64,000 bases of DNA, from assembly GCA_011772495.1 (NCBI GenBank), contig WVZL01000004.1, positions 61,027 through 125,026 of the forward strand, in the 5' to 3' direction. The position numbers and the translations under genes were made by a program. The notes beneath the pieces are model-generated. The model did no database searches, was not told the DNA's origin, and was given only the letters and a program-made list of their open reading frames with translations. This document shows, in pieces, positions 25,829 to 35,224 of the stretch (its first letter is position 1; every line of letters starts with the position of its first letter). Source of the DNA: Candidatus Aminicenantota bacterium. GTDB lineage: Bacteria; Acidobacteriota; Aminicenantia; Aminicenantales; Aminicenantaceae.

Positions 25829-28141
25829 TCATAATTTTTTGACACGGACTAGGGTATCCTTCGATCCTAAGCCTCCTCCTATCGAGTCGGTCTTCCTTTC
25901 GATGATTTCATTCGGATTCACACCAGGACCTTCTTTCTCCCACCAGAGTAGACGAGTATCCTGGTCAGAGCTTGAGAAGCGCTCAGCTTTGGCTATCTTC
26001 CCGATGGCGTTATGACCAAAACCTTCAGCTATGGCCAAAGACTTTGGGTGAATCCTGCTGGTCGTAAGCACCCGGATGATTAAGGTCCCTACAGAGGAGC
26101 TCACTTGGACTTTATCTCCATTCTGGATGCCCAGCTCCTTGGCAATTTCTCTGTTCATCCACAAGCGGTTCTCATGCAGAATTTCTCGGGCCCATTTGCT
26201 GTTGCTGGTTCCCTTAGAGCTGAGACTGGATTTGAACGTCGTGAGGATGAACTCATCCTCTGTCTCCTCTTCGGGCTTGCGAAGGGGATGATATTCTGGC
26301 CAAGGAGAAAGACCTTTCTGGCGCCAGGCTTCAGCATATATCTTTACTTTGTTTTTTCTTCGAGAAGAATATTTCGCGGCGCTATGTCGACTGTCTTTTT
26401 GAGGACTGAACCACATGCCCTCCCTCTTCAATATCTTAAGACCACCCTGGCTTTTGAGCGCTGGGAAAGTCAAGACTTCTTGGGCTATATAATCTTGTGT
26501 ATCCTTAAAGGGCAGGCTTTTTGAAACCCGGTCACCTATTCTCCGAGCTAGCTCTAAGCAGAGGTTGCCGATTTCTTTGGCTTCGCCTTTAGGACGGAAC
26601 ACGGGTTCGATGAGCTTGCCGACCTCAAACCCGGGAAGTCTTAGGACTTCAGCTGTACTCAAAAGAGACACCACAGGCTGTCTGAGATTAAGAATGGGCA
26701 CTCCCTCCAAGGAAGGAGCACTTTTTAGTCCCCAGCTTTCAAGGTAAGTGGCTGCCGGAAGAACCATATCGGCCAGGAAAGCTGTTTCGGTGAGATGGGT
26801 GTCCATAGCCACCAGGAAAGGAACCTTTTTTTCGTTTTTTAGCAATTTCACAGTAGATCTGCAATCCAGATCATCGTAGGCAGGATTGGAAAGATAAGCG
26901 AAATAGGTGTCGATGCGGTTCCCAAGTTTCTGCAAATCCAAAGTTGCTTTGATTTGATCAGGTTTAGGCCCTGAAGATTTCTGCCAGGGCGCCCTTGGCT
27001 GGGATTTTTCAATAAAACGAGGGAAGAAAAGGCCTCCTTCCTGTTCAAGATTTCCGATCAGCCAGTTCAAAAGAGCTATGCATCTTGCATTCTGGCTTCC
27101 ATGTATATGATCGGTGACTCCTCCACCGAACAAAGCGACAGATGGCTTCTGGGTAGCAAACTCCACTGCCAGGCGTTCAATATCTTCTGCCCTCAATCCG
27201 CTCACCATGGCTGCCTTTTGGAGAGTGTACTGGGAGAGATGGTCTTTGAGCACAGGCAAGGGGGAGTTCGTGTTTTTCTTCATAAACTCCTGATCAGCCA
27301 ATCCCTTCTCCACTATGACTCGGGCCATGGAGAGAGCAACGATAGCGTCGGTTCCTGCTTTGAGGGGATACCAGGCATCACTCTTAGCTGCAGTTTCAGA
27401 CATTCGGACATCAAAAGTTATCAGCCTGGCTCCTTTCTCTACACGAGAGTGGACAAGCCGACGGGCAAAGCCTATGAAGTAGTCGTGATTAGCGTAAGGA
27501 TTAGCCCCAAAGTTTAAGATGGTGCGACTTTTTCCCACGTCTTCGATGAGGTAGGGAGACTCTATCATTGAGACAAAGGCAGTATCTCGATTGAGATTCT
27601 TCAATGATAGCCGGTCGAGGACAGGTGCAGTTCCTAGAGCAGTAATAAACCGCTCGAGCAAAGGGTCCTCTCGACCTTTATCAATAATAAATTCATTCAG
27701 GTTTCCTTTCGACATCATCTGTTCGATTCGCCTGCTAAGAATGGAATACGCTTCATCCCATGTGATTTTTGACCATTGGCCGCCACCTCTAGGTCCGATC
27801 CTTTTTAGAGGAAACAATAGCCTTTCAGGGTCGTTGACCAGGTTTAGCCCGGCAATACCTTTGGCACATATGCCTCCTTGGTTGTTGGGATGGCTAGGAT
27901 TGCCAAGGAGCTGAACAAGCCGCTCGCCATTCAGATAGGCGATTAGGCCGCAACCTGCTGGACACTGTTCACAGGAGGTGGGGATGGCCCGTAGAGTCTT
28001 GAGCGAGGTGCGTGATACGGCTGAGCTGTTTTTTTTCATGTCAGGGATTTGGGTAGCACCCATTCCAGCAGCAGCACTCGCCACCAAAGTTATTCCGGTT
28101 TTCATGAACCTTCGTCTGGAAATGGCTGTTTTTTTTATCAC
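25829..28141 (-). CDS. Tat-exported molybdopterin oxidoreductase-family subunit (MopB, Qrc/Psr/ACIII-like)
   Basis: 770 residues from GTG 28141; AGAAGG lies 7 bases upstream and overlaps the nrfD stop. Residues 8-14 (SRRRFMK) with a following hydrophobic stretch form a Tat signal. Cys57, 60, 64 and 92 give the FeS motif CxxCxxxC-x27-C of the family. Domains run to a C-terminal dinucleotide-binding barrel (NGDKVQVSSSVGTLIIRV). The stretch around residues 170-195, where a Cys, Sec or Ser Mo ligand normally falls, contains no Cys, so it may not bind Mo, as in QrcB or ActB. The FeS, NrfD and cytochrome partners lie directly upstream. Confidence 0.85.
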   Translation of the reverse strand: MIKKTAISRRRFMKTGITLVASAAAGMGATQIPDMKKNSSAVSRTSLKTLRAIPTSCEQCPAGCGLIAYLNGERLVQLLGNPSHPNNQGGICAKGIAGLNLVNDPERLLFPLKRIGPRGGGQWSKITWDEAYSILSRRIEQMMSKGNLNEFIIDKGREDPLLERFITALGTAPVLDRLSLKNLNRDTAFVSMIESPYLIEDVGKSRTILNFGANPYANHDYFIGFARRLVHSRVEKGARLITFDVRMSETAAKSDAWYPLKAGTDAIVALSMARVIVEKGLADQEFMKKNTNSPLPVLKDHLSQYTLQKAAMVSGLRAEDIERLAVEFATQKPSVALFGGGVTDHIHGSQNARCIALLNWLIGNLEQEGGLFFPRFIEKSQPRAPWQKSSGPKPDQIKATLDLQKLGNRIDTYFAYLSNPAYDDLDCRSTVKLLKNEKKVPFLVAMDTHLTETAFLADMVLPAATYLESWGLKSAPSLEGVPILNLRQPVVSLLSTAEVLRLPGFEVGKLIEPVFRPKGEAKEIGNLCLELARRIGDRVSKSLPFKDTQDYIAQEVLTFPALKSQGGLKILKREGMWFSPQKDSRHSAAKYSSRRKNKVKIYAEAWRQKGLSPWPEYHPLRKPEEETEDEFILTTFKSSLSSKGTSNSKWAREILHENRLWMNREIAKELGIQNGDKVQVSSSVGTLIIRVLTTSRIHPKSLAIAEGFGHNAIGKIAKAERFSSSDQDTRLLWWEKEGPGVNPNEIIERKTDSIGGGLGSKDTLVRVKKL

Positions 28142-28152
28142 TTTAAAACCTT

Positions 28153-29049
28153 CTATAATAAGGGTGCGAATTCCCCGCCCACCACAACGACATACCTCAT
28201 AAAGAATATTCCAACGACTACCAGGATAGAAGCGACGATGATCCATGGTAGGGTTCTGAACCTTGGCACAATCAAGATTATGAAGGGAATGATCTTGCCC
28301 AGGAGATTCTCCACGATGAGGAACAGCGGGCTGAATTTCCCGGCGAGTATCAAATGAGCTGCGGCTTGAGCATCTGAATGAGAAATTGAGAGGACGATAA
28401 GATCACTAGCCACTAGAAACAAGTCGAAGACGATCATCCAGGCCATCAATTTGCCCAAGCTTAAGATTAACTCTTTGTCAATCTTTTTTTCCTTAGAGAA
28501 GAAACGATCTTTGATGATTACAACAAGAATCATGAGGGCGATACCTGAAACCACCGCTGAGACGAGGAAAAGGATGGGCATGAGTGCTGTATTCCAGAGA
28601 GCCCTGGCCTTTCCGAAGGCCAGGATAAAGCCTGTATATCCATGGACTGATATAGCCAGGGGAATGCCGATGAACCCGAAGATCCGGGTTAGCTTCATAT
28701 GTTCTTTGAACATGAAGTAGCCGTATATAATACAGTTTATGGGATAGAGAATGAGCAGGAATGAACCCCAGGTGATCGGAGAAGCCATGTTGAGATAAAC
28801 AAAGAGGTGCCAGGCTCGGGAGGGCATCCCGATGTGAATGAGAAGGAAAAAAGGAGCGATAATGAGAACTATGGTCGCGACCACAACTCCTACTTTGCCA
28901 AGGGGTTTGAACTTTTCCAAACCAAATCCATAGGCCAGGGTAGAAAGAATAAACGAACCTGCACTTAAACCTGTAAGATAGAAATAGATGGCGATGTTTA
29001 GCCCGAAGGCATCCTGATGGATGATATTGTATAAAACTTGAACGTCCAA
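28153..29049 (-). CDS. NrfD/PsrC-type membrane subunit
   Basis: 298 residues with eight or so hydrophobic segments. The start region (NIIHQDAFGLNIAIYFYLTGLSAGSFIL) and the SRAWHLF segment typify NrfD/PsrC proteins, quinone-binding integral membrane subunits without haem. In this class the protein passes electrons between menaquinone and the FeS subunit and may couple to proton translocation. The start is TTG 29049, with AGGAG just upstream. There is no ATG before the first helix. Gap to the FeS gene is 8 bases; its stop overlaps the Shine-Dalgarno of the MopB gene, so the three are co-translated. Confidence 0.9.
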   Translation of the reverse strand: MDVQVLYNIIHQDAFGLNIAIYFYLTGLSAGSFILSTLAYGFGLEKFKPLGKVGVVVATIVLIIAPFFLLIHIGMPSRAWHLFVYLNMASPITWGSFLLILYPINCIIYGYFMFKEHMKLTRIFGFIGIPLAISVHGYTGFILAFGKARALWNTALMPILFLVSAVVSGIALMILVVIIKDRFFSKEKKIDKELILSLGKLMAWMIVFDLFLVASDLIVLSISHSDAQAAAHLILAGKFSPLFLIVENLLGKIIPFIILIVPRFRTLPWIIVASILVVVGIFFMRYVVVVGGEFAPLL

Positions 29050-29057
29050 AATACTCC

Positions 29058-29651
29058 TTATCTCTCTCTTTCTTGTTTTGCTTCGACAGCAGCTATGTCC
29101 AGGCCTATGTAGAATGTATGGGGGGCAGTTCCGATTTCTGGTTTGATCACCTGAACGGCATTCTTGGTCACGCTCTTAGCCACCTCACTCTCAGGATCTT
29201 CCAGATCACCAAAGATTATTGCGTCGGTAGGACAAGCCATTACACAGGCCGGCTTGAGACCCGCATCTACCCTGTGGTGGCACCAGTAGCACTTCTCGGC
29301 GATTTTTTTCAGAGGATTAATATACCTCACGCCGTAGGGGCAAGCTGCCATACAATATCGACAGCCGATGCACCTGTGCGGATCGATGTAGACAATCCCA
29401 TCCGGGCGTCTGATCGAAGCCCAGACTGGACAAACGGTTACACAAATTGGTTTTTCGCAGTTATTGCAGACTAGAGGCAGGAAAAATTCTTTGGAATTGG
29501 GATATTGTCCTTTCTCTACTTTTTTGACCCAGCTCCTCCAAACACCCAAAGGAACATTGTTTTCACTCTTACAGGCAACAGCACAAGCATGGCATCCGAT
29601 GCACTTCCGCAAGTCGAACAACATAGCATAGCGTATCGCTTTTTTCTTCAT
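29058..29651 (-). CDS. Four-cluster ferredoxin subunit of a CISM complex (PsrB/DmsB/QrcC-like)
   Basis: 197 residues. Sixteen cysteines fall in four clusters: CIGCHACAVACK, CNNCEKPICVTVC, CIGCRYCMAACP and CYWCHHRVDAGLKPACVMACP. This is the standard four-cubane FeS subunit that carries electrons between the MopB subunit and the NrfD membrane subunit. No Tat signal of its own is visible, so it would hitch-hike with the Tat-exported MopB, as in related complexes. The arginine/glutamate-rich C-terminus is unremarkable. Confidence 0.92.
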   Translation of the reverse strand: MKKKAIRYAMLFDLRKCIGCHACAVACKSENNVPLGVWRSWVKKVEKGQYPNSKEFFLPLVCNNCEKPICVTVCPVWASIRRPDGIVYIDPHRCIGCRYCMAACPYGVRYINPLKKIAEKCYWCHHRVDAGLKPACVMACPTDAIIFGDLEDPESEVAKSVTKNAVQVIKPEIGTAPHTFYIGLDIAAVEAKQERER

Positions 29652-29664
29652 GTCATTCTTGTTC

Positions 29665-30576
29665 TTATTCTTCGCTTCCTGTATCTTGGCTTTGTCTATT
29701 TTGCTCTTGAACAGCTTCTTTTTTCTCTGGTTCAGGTTGTTCTTCGATTTTCATCTTCTTATACCAAGACTTTGCCCTGCTCATAATCCTCTTCTTTTTT
29801 TTGAGGCTGATAAAAGCAAAGGTTCCCACAAAAAGAAAGAGAACCAGGCTTCCACCGAGATAATTCAGCCATATCCATCTTTGTGAGCTGAGATGTGTGG
29901 GCCCGAGAATAGCTTCTCCCTTGGAATAAACATTATGACAACGAGGGCAGAAATCTTTATAGACACGTTTGGCGCCATGCGCGGAGTCATCATAGTGGCA
30001 GTTGATGCACACCTTCATTTCAAATTTCTCCCCAAGGTCACCTTTGCGATGTCCAGATATCTTTCCTAAAGAAGCGCCTTTCAGGATTCCCTCTATCATA
30101 ACTTCAGCGTGGCATTGACCGCAGGTCTTCCCGACATTCCTCTCGTTTATTGATGAGAGAGGATTGTCATGGCGCAGAACATAGTGTTTAGTATGACAGT
30201 GGAAGCAAAGGGGAAATTCTTTATTAGGAGAGGGAATGGAGAAGGTTAAATGTATATTTTTTTGGTATTCTTCTTCTTCTTCGGGATGACAACGGGCACA
30301 ATTCACGTCGATAAGACCTTCCCTGAAGTGAAGATAGGGACTAGCGTTGAGATGGCAGTCTACACACCTGATTTTGCCGAGTTGATGAACATCTTGAGAC
30401 CATTCTTCAGGATTCACGTAGACAGGGCGCAGTGCCCCTTCTCGGGTGATCTGGGAGATTTCAGGTTTTCCATGGCAAGAAAGACAATCCTGATCAGAAT
30501 AAGTTTGAGGAAAAGAACTCTGATAAGGGGAAATCAGGAGAATAATGGCAATAAATATGCTCTTTCTTAAATCCAT
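29665..30576 (-). CDS. Heptaheme c-type cytochrome with C-terminal membrane anchor
   Basis: 303 residues with an N-terminal signal segment (SIFIAIILLISPYQSSF) and seven CxxCH sites: CLSCH, CVDCH, CARCH, CFHCH, CGQCH, CINCH, CPRCH. A single helix near residue 235-255 (YLGGSLVLFLFVGTFAF) is followed by a Lys/Glu-rich cytoplasmic tail. QrcA and ActA are the analogous subunits of Qrc and ACIII, with six and five haems. It leads the complex genes and precedes the FeS subunit by 13 bases. Its C-terminal anchor and long charged tail are unlike QrcA. Confidence 0.88.
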   Translation of the reverse strand: MDLRKSIFIAIILLISPYQSSFPQTYSDQDCLSCHGKPEISQITREGALRPVYVNPEEWSQDVHQLGKIRCVDCHLNASPYLHFREGLIDVNCARCHPEEEEEYQKNIHLTFSIPSPNKEFPLCFHCHTKHYVLRHDNPLSSINERNVGKTCGQCHAEVMIEGILKGASLGKISGHRKGDLGEKFEMKVCINCHYDDSAHGAKRVYKDFCPRCHNVYSKGEAILGPTHLSSQRWIWLNYLGGSLVLFLFVGTFAFISLKKKKRIMSRAKSWYKKMKIEEQPEPEKKEAVQEQNRQSQDTGSEE

Positions 30577-30736
30577 GCCTGCCCAAGAGCGTTCTTAAGA
30601 ATGGTTTTTGTTTATTCTCGAGGAGAAATCTCTACTCTTGGTCTTTTGAGCTGAACTCTGCTCGTCACCCTTATCATATTCGATGGACAGCACTTGGTAA
30701 CACAATGAGCCGCTGATGTCAAGCAAAAAGTCCTCT

Positions 30737-33562
30737 CTAGAATTCATAGGCCAATCCTAAACGGAATACTCGAGGAGATTGGATTTCGATCGCCAAACGC
30801 AATGGATATTCTGGTCCTGTCCATTCGTTTTCCTCGGTAGCCAAATGTGCGTTAAGGATGTTAAAGCTATCGAGTATGATTCGAAATTTCCCTTTGCCCC
30901 AATTGAACGTTTTTTCTATCCTGATATCGACAGTATGATTGAATTCATACCTAGAAACGCCCCGAGGATGAGCCTGGATGAAAAAAGGACCTTGGTTCAT
31001 CCCGGTAACAATGATTTTCCTGGCAAAAGGCTGGCCGTCATAGTATTTCATAATGCCTGCCACCCTGATATTCAAGGGAGCTAAATAACTGAAGCCGATT
31101 CTTCCTGTGTAGGCCCGGTCAAATCGTAATCTTCCTCGGGCATTGATAAGCGTGTTGGGATCATCGTGCAGAGCTCCGACAACTCCATTATCGTTTTCCC
31201 ATTCTGTGTTGCCGGGGCTGGTGGTGCCAACAGCTCGAGTGGCCGTTAGGGAAAGAAAAAAGGTGAACTTGGAACCGTATCTTTTGACCAGCACCAGGTC
31301 TAGACCTTGGTATTGAGACGTCTTTTCTGAGCCGGGATTGGTTAGAAGGAAGAAATCCTGGCCTAGAGTGTTTTCTCTTTGGTTGTAGACGGTAAAAGTG
31401 AGGTCGTCATGAGTCCCAGGGATTCTATCGTCTCCGATATCGAAGAATTCAACAGGATCGTAGGCTGTAAAAGGTACGCCGATGTTGGTAGTTTGGATGA
31501 GATTCCTTGTCTCCCTGAAAAATCCTCCCAGACTGAAGTACCATCCAGAGCCGAAGACGCTAACAAGAGATATGGCGAGTTCATCAGTATAAGGTCTTTT
31601 CAAGTCAGGGTCTATGGAGCTGAAGAAAGGCCCTTCTCTGCGGATAAACATCCGGGTTTCCCCTTCTTGAAACTGGCGATCATTATTGGTGTCTTCCCAG
31701 GAATAAACTTCACCTCCCAGAGCATTCAGATTCCCATAAGTCAATAGGTGGAGAGGCAGCGTGAAGTAATACCTGGCCAGAGAAATCTTAAAAGCTGTCT
31801 TCTTGCTCTGGGATAAAGGAAAAATTAATCCCAGGCGAGGAGAAAGGTTGAGCCAGTTTATTTTATTTTCTTTCCTAGAGTTATTAGCGGGTGAGCCGAA
31901 GTTGAAGAGGTTTGAGCTTTGAGAGGGAACCCAGCCTCTGCTGTAAGCAAGATTAAGGCCAAGGTAGAAAGAGAAAAAATTGGAAAACGTCAAGCTGTCT
32001 TGAGCATATAAATTGATAAGGAAAGCAGATTCTCGGTGATGGAGGGGGGTGTTGTATTGAATGATTTCCAGAGGCTGGTCCTCATAGAAGCGGACATGAA
32101 GATTGTCTTTGATTTCTTTCTTCGAGGAAGAACGATTATGTTGGAGCTGGATTCCGTATTGGAATCTATGGCTGGCCTTAAGAATATTGGTTAGCAAAGA
32201 CTCTCCCCTCAATACAAGGTTTATTGAGGACCTGTTATCTTCAGCAGCAAACGGAGCAGGACCGGAGGGAATATTTTTAAAGACTTCCAAGCCATGCTGG
32301 CCGGTCGATTCTTCTTGGAAGTGAGAGTCGATTCGGCCTTGATTAAAGCTCAGACCTCCTTTTAAAAAGTTGCTATCATTGGGTCTCCAGCTCCAGGTCA
32401 GTTGGATAACAGTGTAAAGGTTTTTTTGGTTTGTGGTCGCAGAGGAGGGAATATGCCTTCCAGCTCCGAAAGTAGGATTGGAGATGACCTGCCCTGTCCA
32501 GAGAAACTGAAGTGTGCTTTTGGAACCACGATATTTTAAACTCAACAATCCTGAAGAGATGGAAGCCTCATCTTCTTGTTCGTAGTCAGCCAAATCCCGG
32601 GCGATGTAAATCGATGTCCAGGAGGTGAAAAAAAAGAGCTTGTTCCGAACCAGAGGCCCTGAAAGATGAACATGGGTGTCTGCATAAGTGTTGAAGGTAT
32701 GGCTTTCTGAAATTCCTTCCTGTTCCAAGGATGGGGTTATATTAGAACTCCCCATACTTTGGTCAACATAAAAGAAAGAGATCGCTCCATGATAATCTGG
32801 ATGACCTTCTTGAGTTATGAGATTATAGTAGGCTCCTGGAGAAAGGGCTTGAGGAGGATGACCGGCATTGATTAACTGAGCATATCGGAGAGAGAAGAAA
32901 TCGGGGTAAAAAAGAGGTCTTCCTGTCCAGTAGGGATCAGTCGCATCCAGTCCATTGAGGAGATAGATATTCTGAGTCCAAGAACTGCCACCTCTTGAAC
33001 TGAAGAGACCAGGGATACTGCTCCAGAGTCCTCCCACATCGATACGGTTGGCTGTGGCTGATAAATCCTGGTTTTCTACCAAGGACCAGACGTTGTGAGG
33101 TGAAGGATAAGTCTGGATTTGAGATTTCTCGATGACGGTCTGATGCTCGCAACTCGAGAAATCGAAAAGAGGACCAATAGCAGGAATTTCTTTTTTGCCT
33201 TGAGGGATTAAGGTGATTTCCAAATAAAGAGTACGGCCAGGTTCAAAGGGAATTTTTTCTCGGTTGTAGGCGTGGTACTCCTTTGCTCGGCAGCTAACAG
33301 AGTAAAAGCCTGATGGGAAGCCTCCCAGCTTGTAAAATCCCGATTTATCGCTGACAATGTTTTTCTGGTATCCAGAATCTTTTGAGGAGATTATGATCTT
33401 AGCTCCAGGGACAGGATTTTGGTGCTCATCGAAAACCTGTCCCCAGATGCTGCTTAATTCCTCTGCCCAAGTAACAGACGTCAAGACTTGGACAAGGATG
33501 ATCAGAGAGAGAAGAAGTCTTAAAGTCTTTCTGCTTAAGATGAATGTTTTCCCTATTGTCAT
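30737..33562 (-). CDS. TonB-dependent outer-membrane receptor with N-terminal carboxypeptidase-regulatory domain
   Basis: 941 residues. A signal peptide to about residue 33 precedes a carboxypeptidase D regulatory-like beta sandwich (SIWGQVFDEHQNPVPGAKI, SGFYKLGGFPSGFYSVS), a plug region, and a large barrel ending in FRLGLAYEF. This is an Oar/TonB receptor-like design. It is not SusC-like in visible motifs and no SusD gene is nearby. No ligand can be assigned. It heads the redox block in the same direction, 160 bases before the heptaheme cytochrome, so the two could still be separately transcribed. Confidence 0.85.
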   Translation of the reverse strand: MTIGKTFILSRKTLRLLLSLIILVQVLTSVTWAEELSSIWGQVFDEHQNPVPGAKIIISSKDSGYQKNIVSDKSGFYKLGGFPSGFYSVSCRAKEYHAYNREKIPFEPGRTLYLEITLIPQGKKEIPAIGPLFDFSSCEHQTVIEKSQIQTYPSPHNVWSLVENQDLSATANRIDVGGLWSSIPGLFSSRGGSSWTQNIYLLNGLDATDPYWTGRPLFYPDFFSLRYAQLINAGHPPQALSPGAYYNLITQEGHPDYHGAISFFYVDQSMGSSNITPSLEQEGISESHTFNTYADTHVHLSGPLVRNKLFFFTSWTSIYIARDLADYEQEDEASISSGLLSLKYRGSKSTLQFLWTGQVISNPTFGAGRHIPSSATTNQKNLYTVIQLTWSWRPNDSNFLKGGLSFNQGRIDSHFQEESTGQHGLEVFKNIPSGPAPFAAEDNRSSINLVLRGESLLTNILKASHRFQYGIQLQHNRSSSKKEIKDNLHVRFYEDQPLEIIQYNTPLHHRESAFLINLYAQDSLTFSNFFSFYLGLNLAYSRGWVPSQSSNLFNFGSPANNSRKENKINWLNLSPRLGLIFPLSQSKKTAFKISLARYYFTLPLHLLTYGNLNALGGEVYSWEDTNNDRQFQEGETRMFIRREGPFFSSIDPDLKRPYTDELAISLVSVFGSGWYFSLGGFFRETRNLIQTTNIGVPFTAYDPVEFFDIGDDRIPGTHDDLTFTVYNQRENTLGQDFFLLTNPGSEKTSQYQGLDLVLVKRYGSKFTFFLSLTATRAVGTTSPGNTEWENDNGVVGALHDDPNTLINARGRLRFDRAYTGRIGFSYLAPLNIRVAGIMKYYDGQPFARKIIVTGMNQGPFFIQAHPRGVSRYEFNHTVDIRIEKTFNWGKGKFRIILDSFNILNAHLATEENEWTGPEYPLRLAIEIQSPRVFRLGLAYEF

Positions 33563-33580
33563 TGATTTTTAAGTCTCAAT

Positions 33581-33609
33581 ATTTTTTACTTTTTGATGCT
33601 ATCTGTCAA
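33581..33609 (-). promoter_or_regulatory. Possible promoter of the TonB receptor gene
   Basis: On the minus strand a perfect TTGACA (33604-33609) is followed after 17 bases by AAAAAT (33581-33586), a four-of-six -10 match. Transcription would begin about a dozen bases before ATG 33562, a short leader. Confidence 0.35.
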
Positions 33610-33801
33610 GGATTCTGAAAAGTTTTCTAGCTTGTAAAATTTATCTTTTTTATCTACAGTAAGTGAAAAGTATAATTTTACTAGAGAGAATTTCTTGGGC
33701 ATTCCAAAGGCCCTAAAAGCGGCGAATTTGAGGCTGATTTCTTCTCAAGGGATAGAATCATTGAAGGCGGTGACCCTGATTTTCGTTCAAGAGGGGGAAA
33801 T

Positions 33802-35205
33802 ATGAGAGAAAAACCGGATTTAATCATCCTTGGAGGCGGTCCCGGAGGATACGTGGCTGCACTCAGGGCAGCTCAACTTAAAAAGAGAGTTGTTTTGATC
33901 GAGAGAGATGAATTAGGGGGGACCTGCATGAATTATGGTTGCATCCCTACGAAATATCTTCTCCACCAAACCCAAGTTTTCAAGGAATTGAAGGAATCAA
34001 AAAACATCGTAGGGGAATTGGATAAAATGCAACTCAACTGGGAAAAGGTTCAAGAGGAAAAGAAGAGTGTAATGAACCGGCTAGTAAAAGGCATAGATTT
34101 TCTCTTAGACAAAAACGGAGTCAAGGTCATAAAAGGAACAGCCTTTTTAAAGAATGAAAATCAGGTGAGTGTCGAGAAAAATGGGGAAGCGAAGATTCTT
34201 GAATCTAGTTCCATTATCCTTGCTATGGGGGGTCGGCCGGCCGTACTTCCATTTCTAGCCCCGAACGGAAAGGAAGTCATCACCAGCCGCGAAGCGTTGG
34301 AATTGCAAATCATTCCCAAAAAATTGCTTGTTGTCGGGGCAGGCGCCATCGGGCTTGAGATAGGAACCATTTACCAGAGGATTGGAACTGAAGTCATTGT
34401 CTTGGAGATTATGCCTACGATTTTACCTGGAAGTGACAAGGAAATAGTGACTCGATTGGAGAGAGTTCTCAAACGTCAGGGCCTTGAGATTCATACTCAG
34501 ATGAAAATTGAAGAGAGTCTGGTCAAGGGAGGCGAGGTGTCTCTCAAGGGGATCGATCTTAAAGATCAATCTCGGTTCGAGTTGGAGGCAGATAGGGTCC
34601 TGCTAGCAACAGGAAGAACACCTAACTCTGAGAGTTTAAGAGACACGATGCCCGGTGCATTCTTGGACAGGCAAGGATTTGTAAAAGTGAGTCCTCAGCT
34701 TGAGACCAGCATTTCTGGGATTTACGCTGTGGGAGACCTGATCGGAGGAAAGCTTCTGGCACATAAAGCATTGCAGGAGGGAGTTGTGGCCGCCGAAAAT
34801 ATATCAGGCTCCAAGAAAACTTTGAATTATGGCGCCCTGCCTCAGGCCGTTTATACAGAACCCGAGTTTTCATCTGTTGGCCTGACTGAGAAAGAAGCCC
34901 AGGATATGGGAATAAAGACTCAGGTCGGAATCTTCTCGCTTCAAGCAAACGGAAGAGCTCTGACTCTGGGAAAGCCAGAGGGCATAGCGAAGGTTATTGC
35001 GGATGAGAAGGATAAAATCATCGGGGCCCATTTGCTGGCACCCAAAGCGAGTGAGATTATTCCCGAGATGACTTTGGCCTTGACCAGAGGGATGAAGCTT
35101 CAAGATGTGTCCTCTTCAATCCACCTTCATCCCACTCTCTCAGAAGCTGTGATGGAAGCAGCTCTAGGCGCAAAGAAAGAAGCCCTCCATGTTTTGAATG
35201 TTTAG
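33802..35205 (+). CDS. lpdA: Dihydrolipoyl dehydrogenase
   Basis: 467 residues. FAD-binding GGGPGGYVAALRAAQ at the N-terminus, the redox pair in GGTCMNYGCIP, NAD-binding GAGAIGLEIGT, FAD motif IYAVGDLIGG and the C-terminal HLHPTLSEAV with the active-site His. It oxidises dihydrolipoamide in 2-oxoacid dehydrogenases or the glycine cleavage system. No E1, E2 or gcv gene is nearby. GAGGGGG lies before ATG 33802. A perfect TATAAT at 33671-33676 is a candidate -10 box without a good -35. It converges with the glycosyltransferase gene, 19 bases between stops. Confidence 0.93.
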   Translation: MREKPDLIILGGGPGGYVAALRAAQLKKRVVLIERDELGGTCMNYGCIPTKYLLHQTQVFKELKESKNIVGELDKMQLNWEKVQEEKKSVMNRLVKGIDFLLDKNGVKVIKGTAFLKNENQVSVEKNGEAKILESSSIILAMGGRPAVLPFLAPNGKEVITSREALELQIIPKKLLVVGAGAIGLEIGTIYQRIGTEVIVLEIMPTILPGSDKEIVTRLERVLKRQGLEIHTQMKIEESLVKGGEVSLKGIDLKDQSRFELEADRVLLATGRTPNSESLRDTMPGAFLDRQGFVKVSPQLETSISGIYAVGDLIGGKLLAHKALQEGVVAAENISGSKKTLNYGALPQAVYTEPEFSSVGLTEKEAQDMGIKTQVGIFSLQANGRALTLGKPEGIAKVIADEKDKIIGAHLLAPKASEIIPEMTLALTRGMKLQDVSSSIHLHPTLSEAVMEAALGAKKEALHVLNV

Positions 35206-35224
35206 GAAGCGGCTCCAGTCGATA

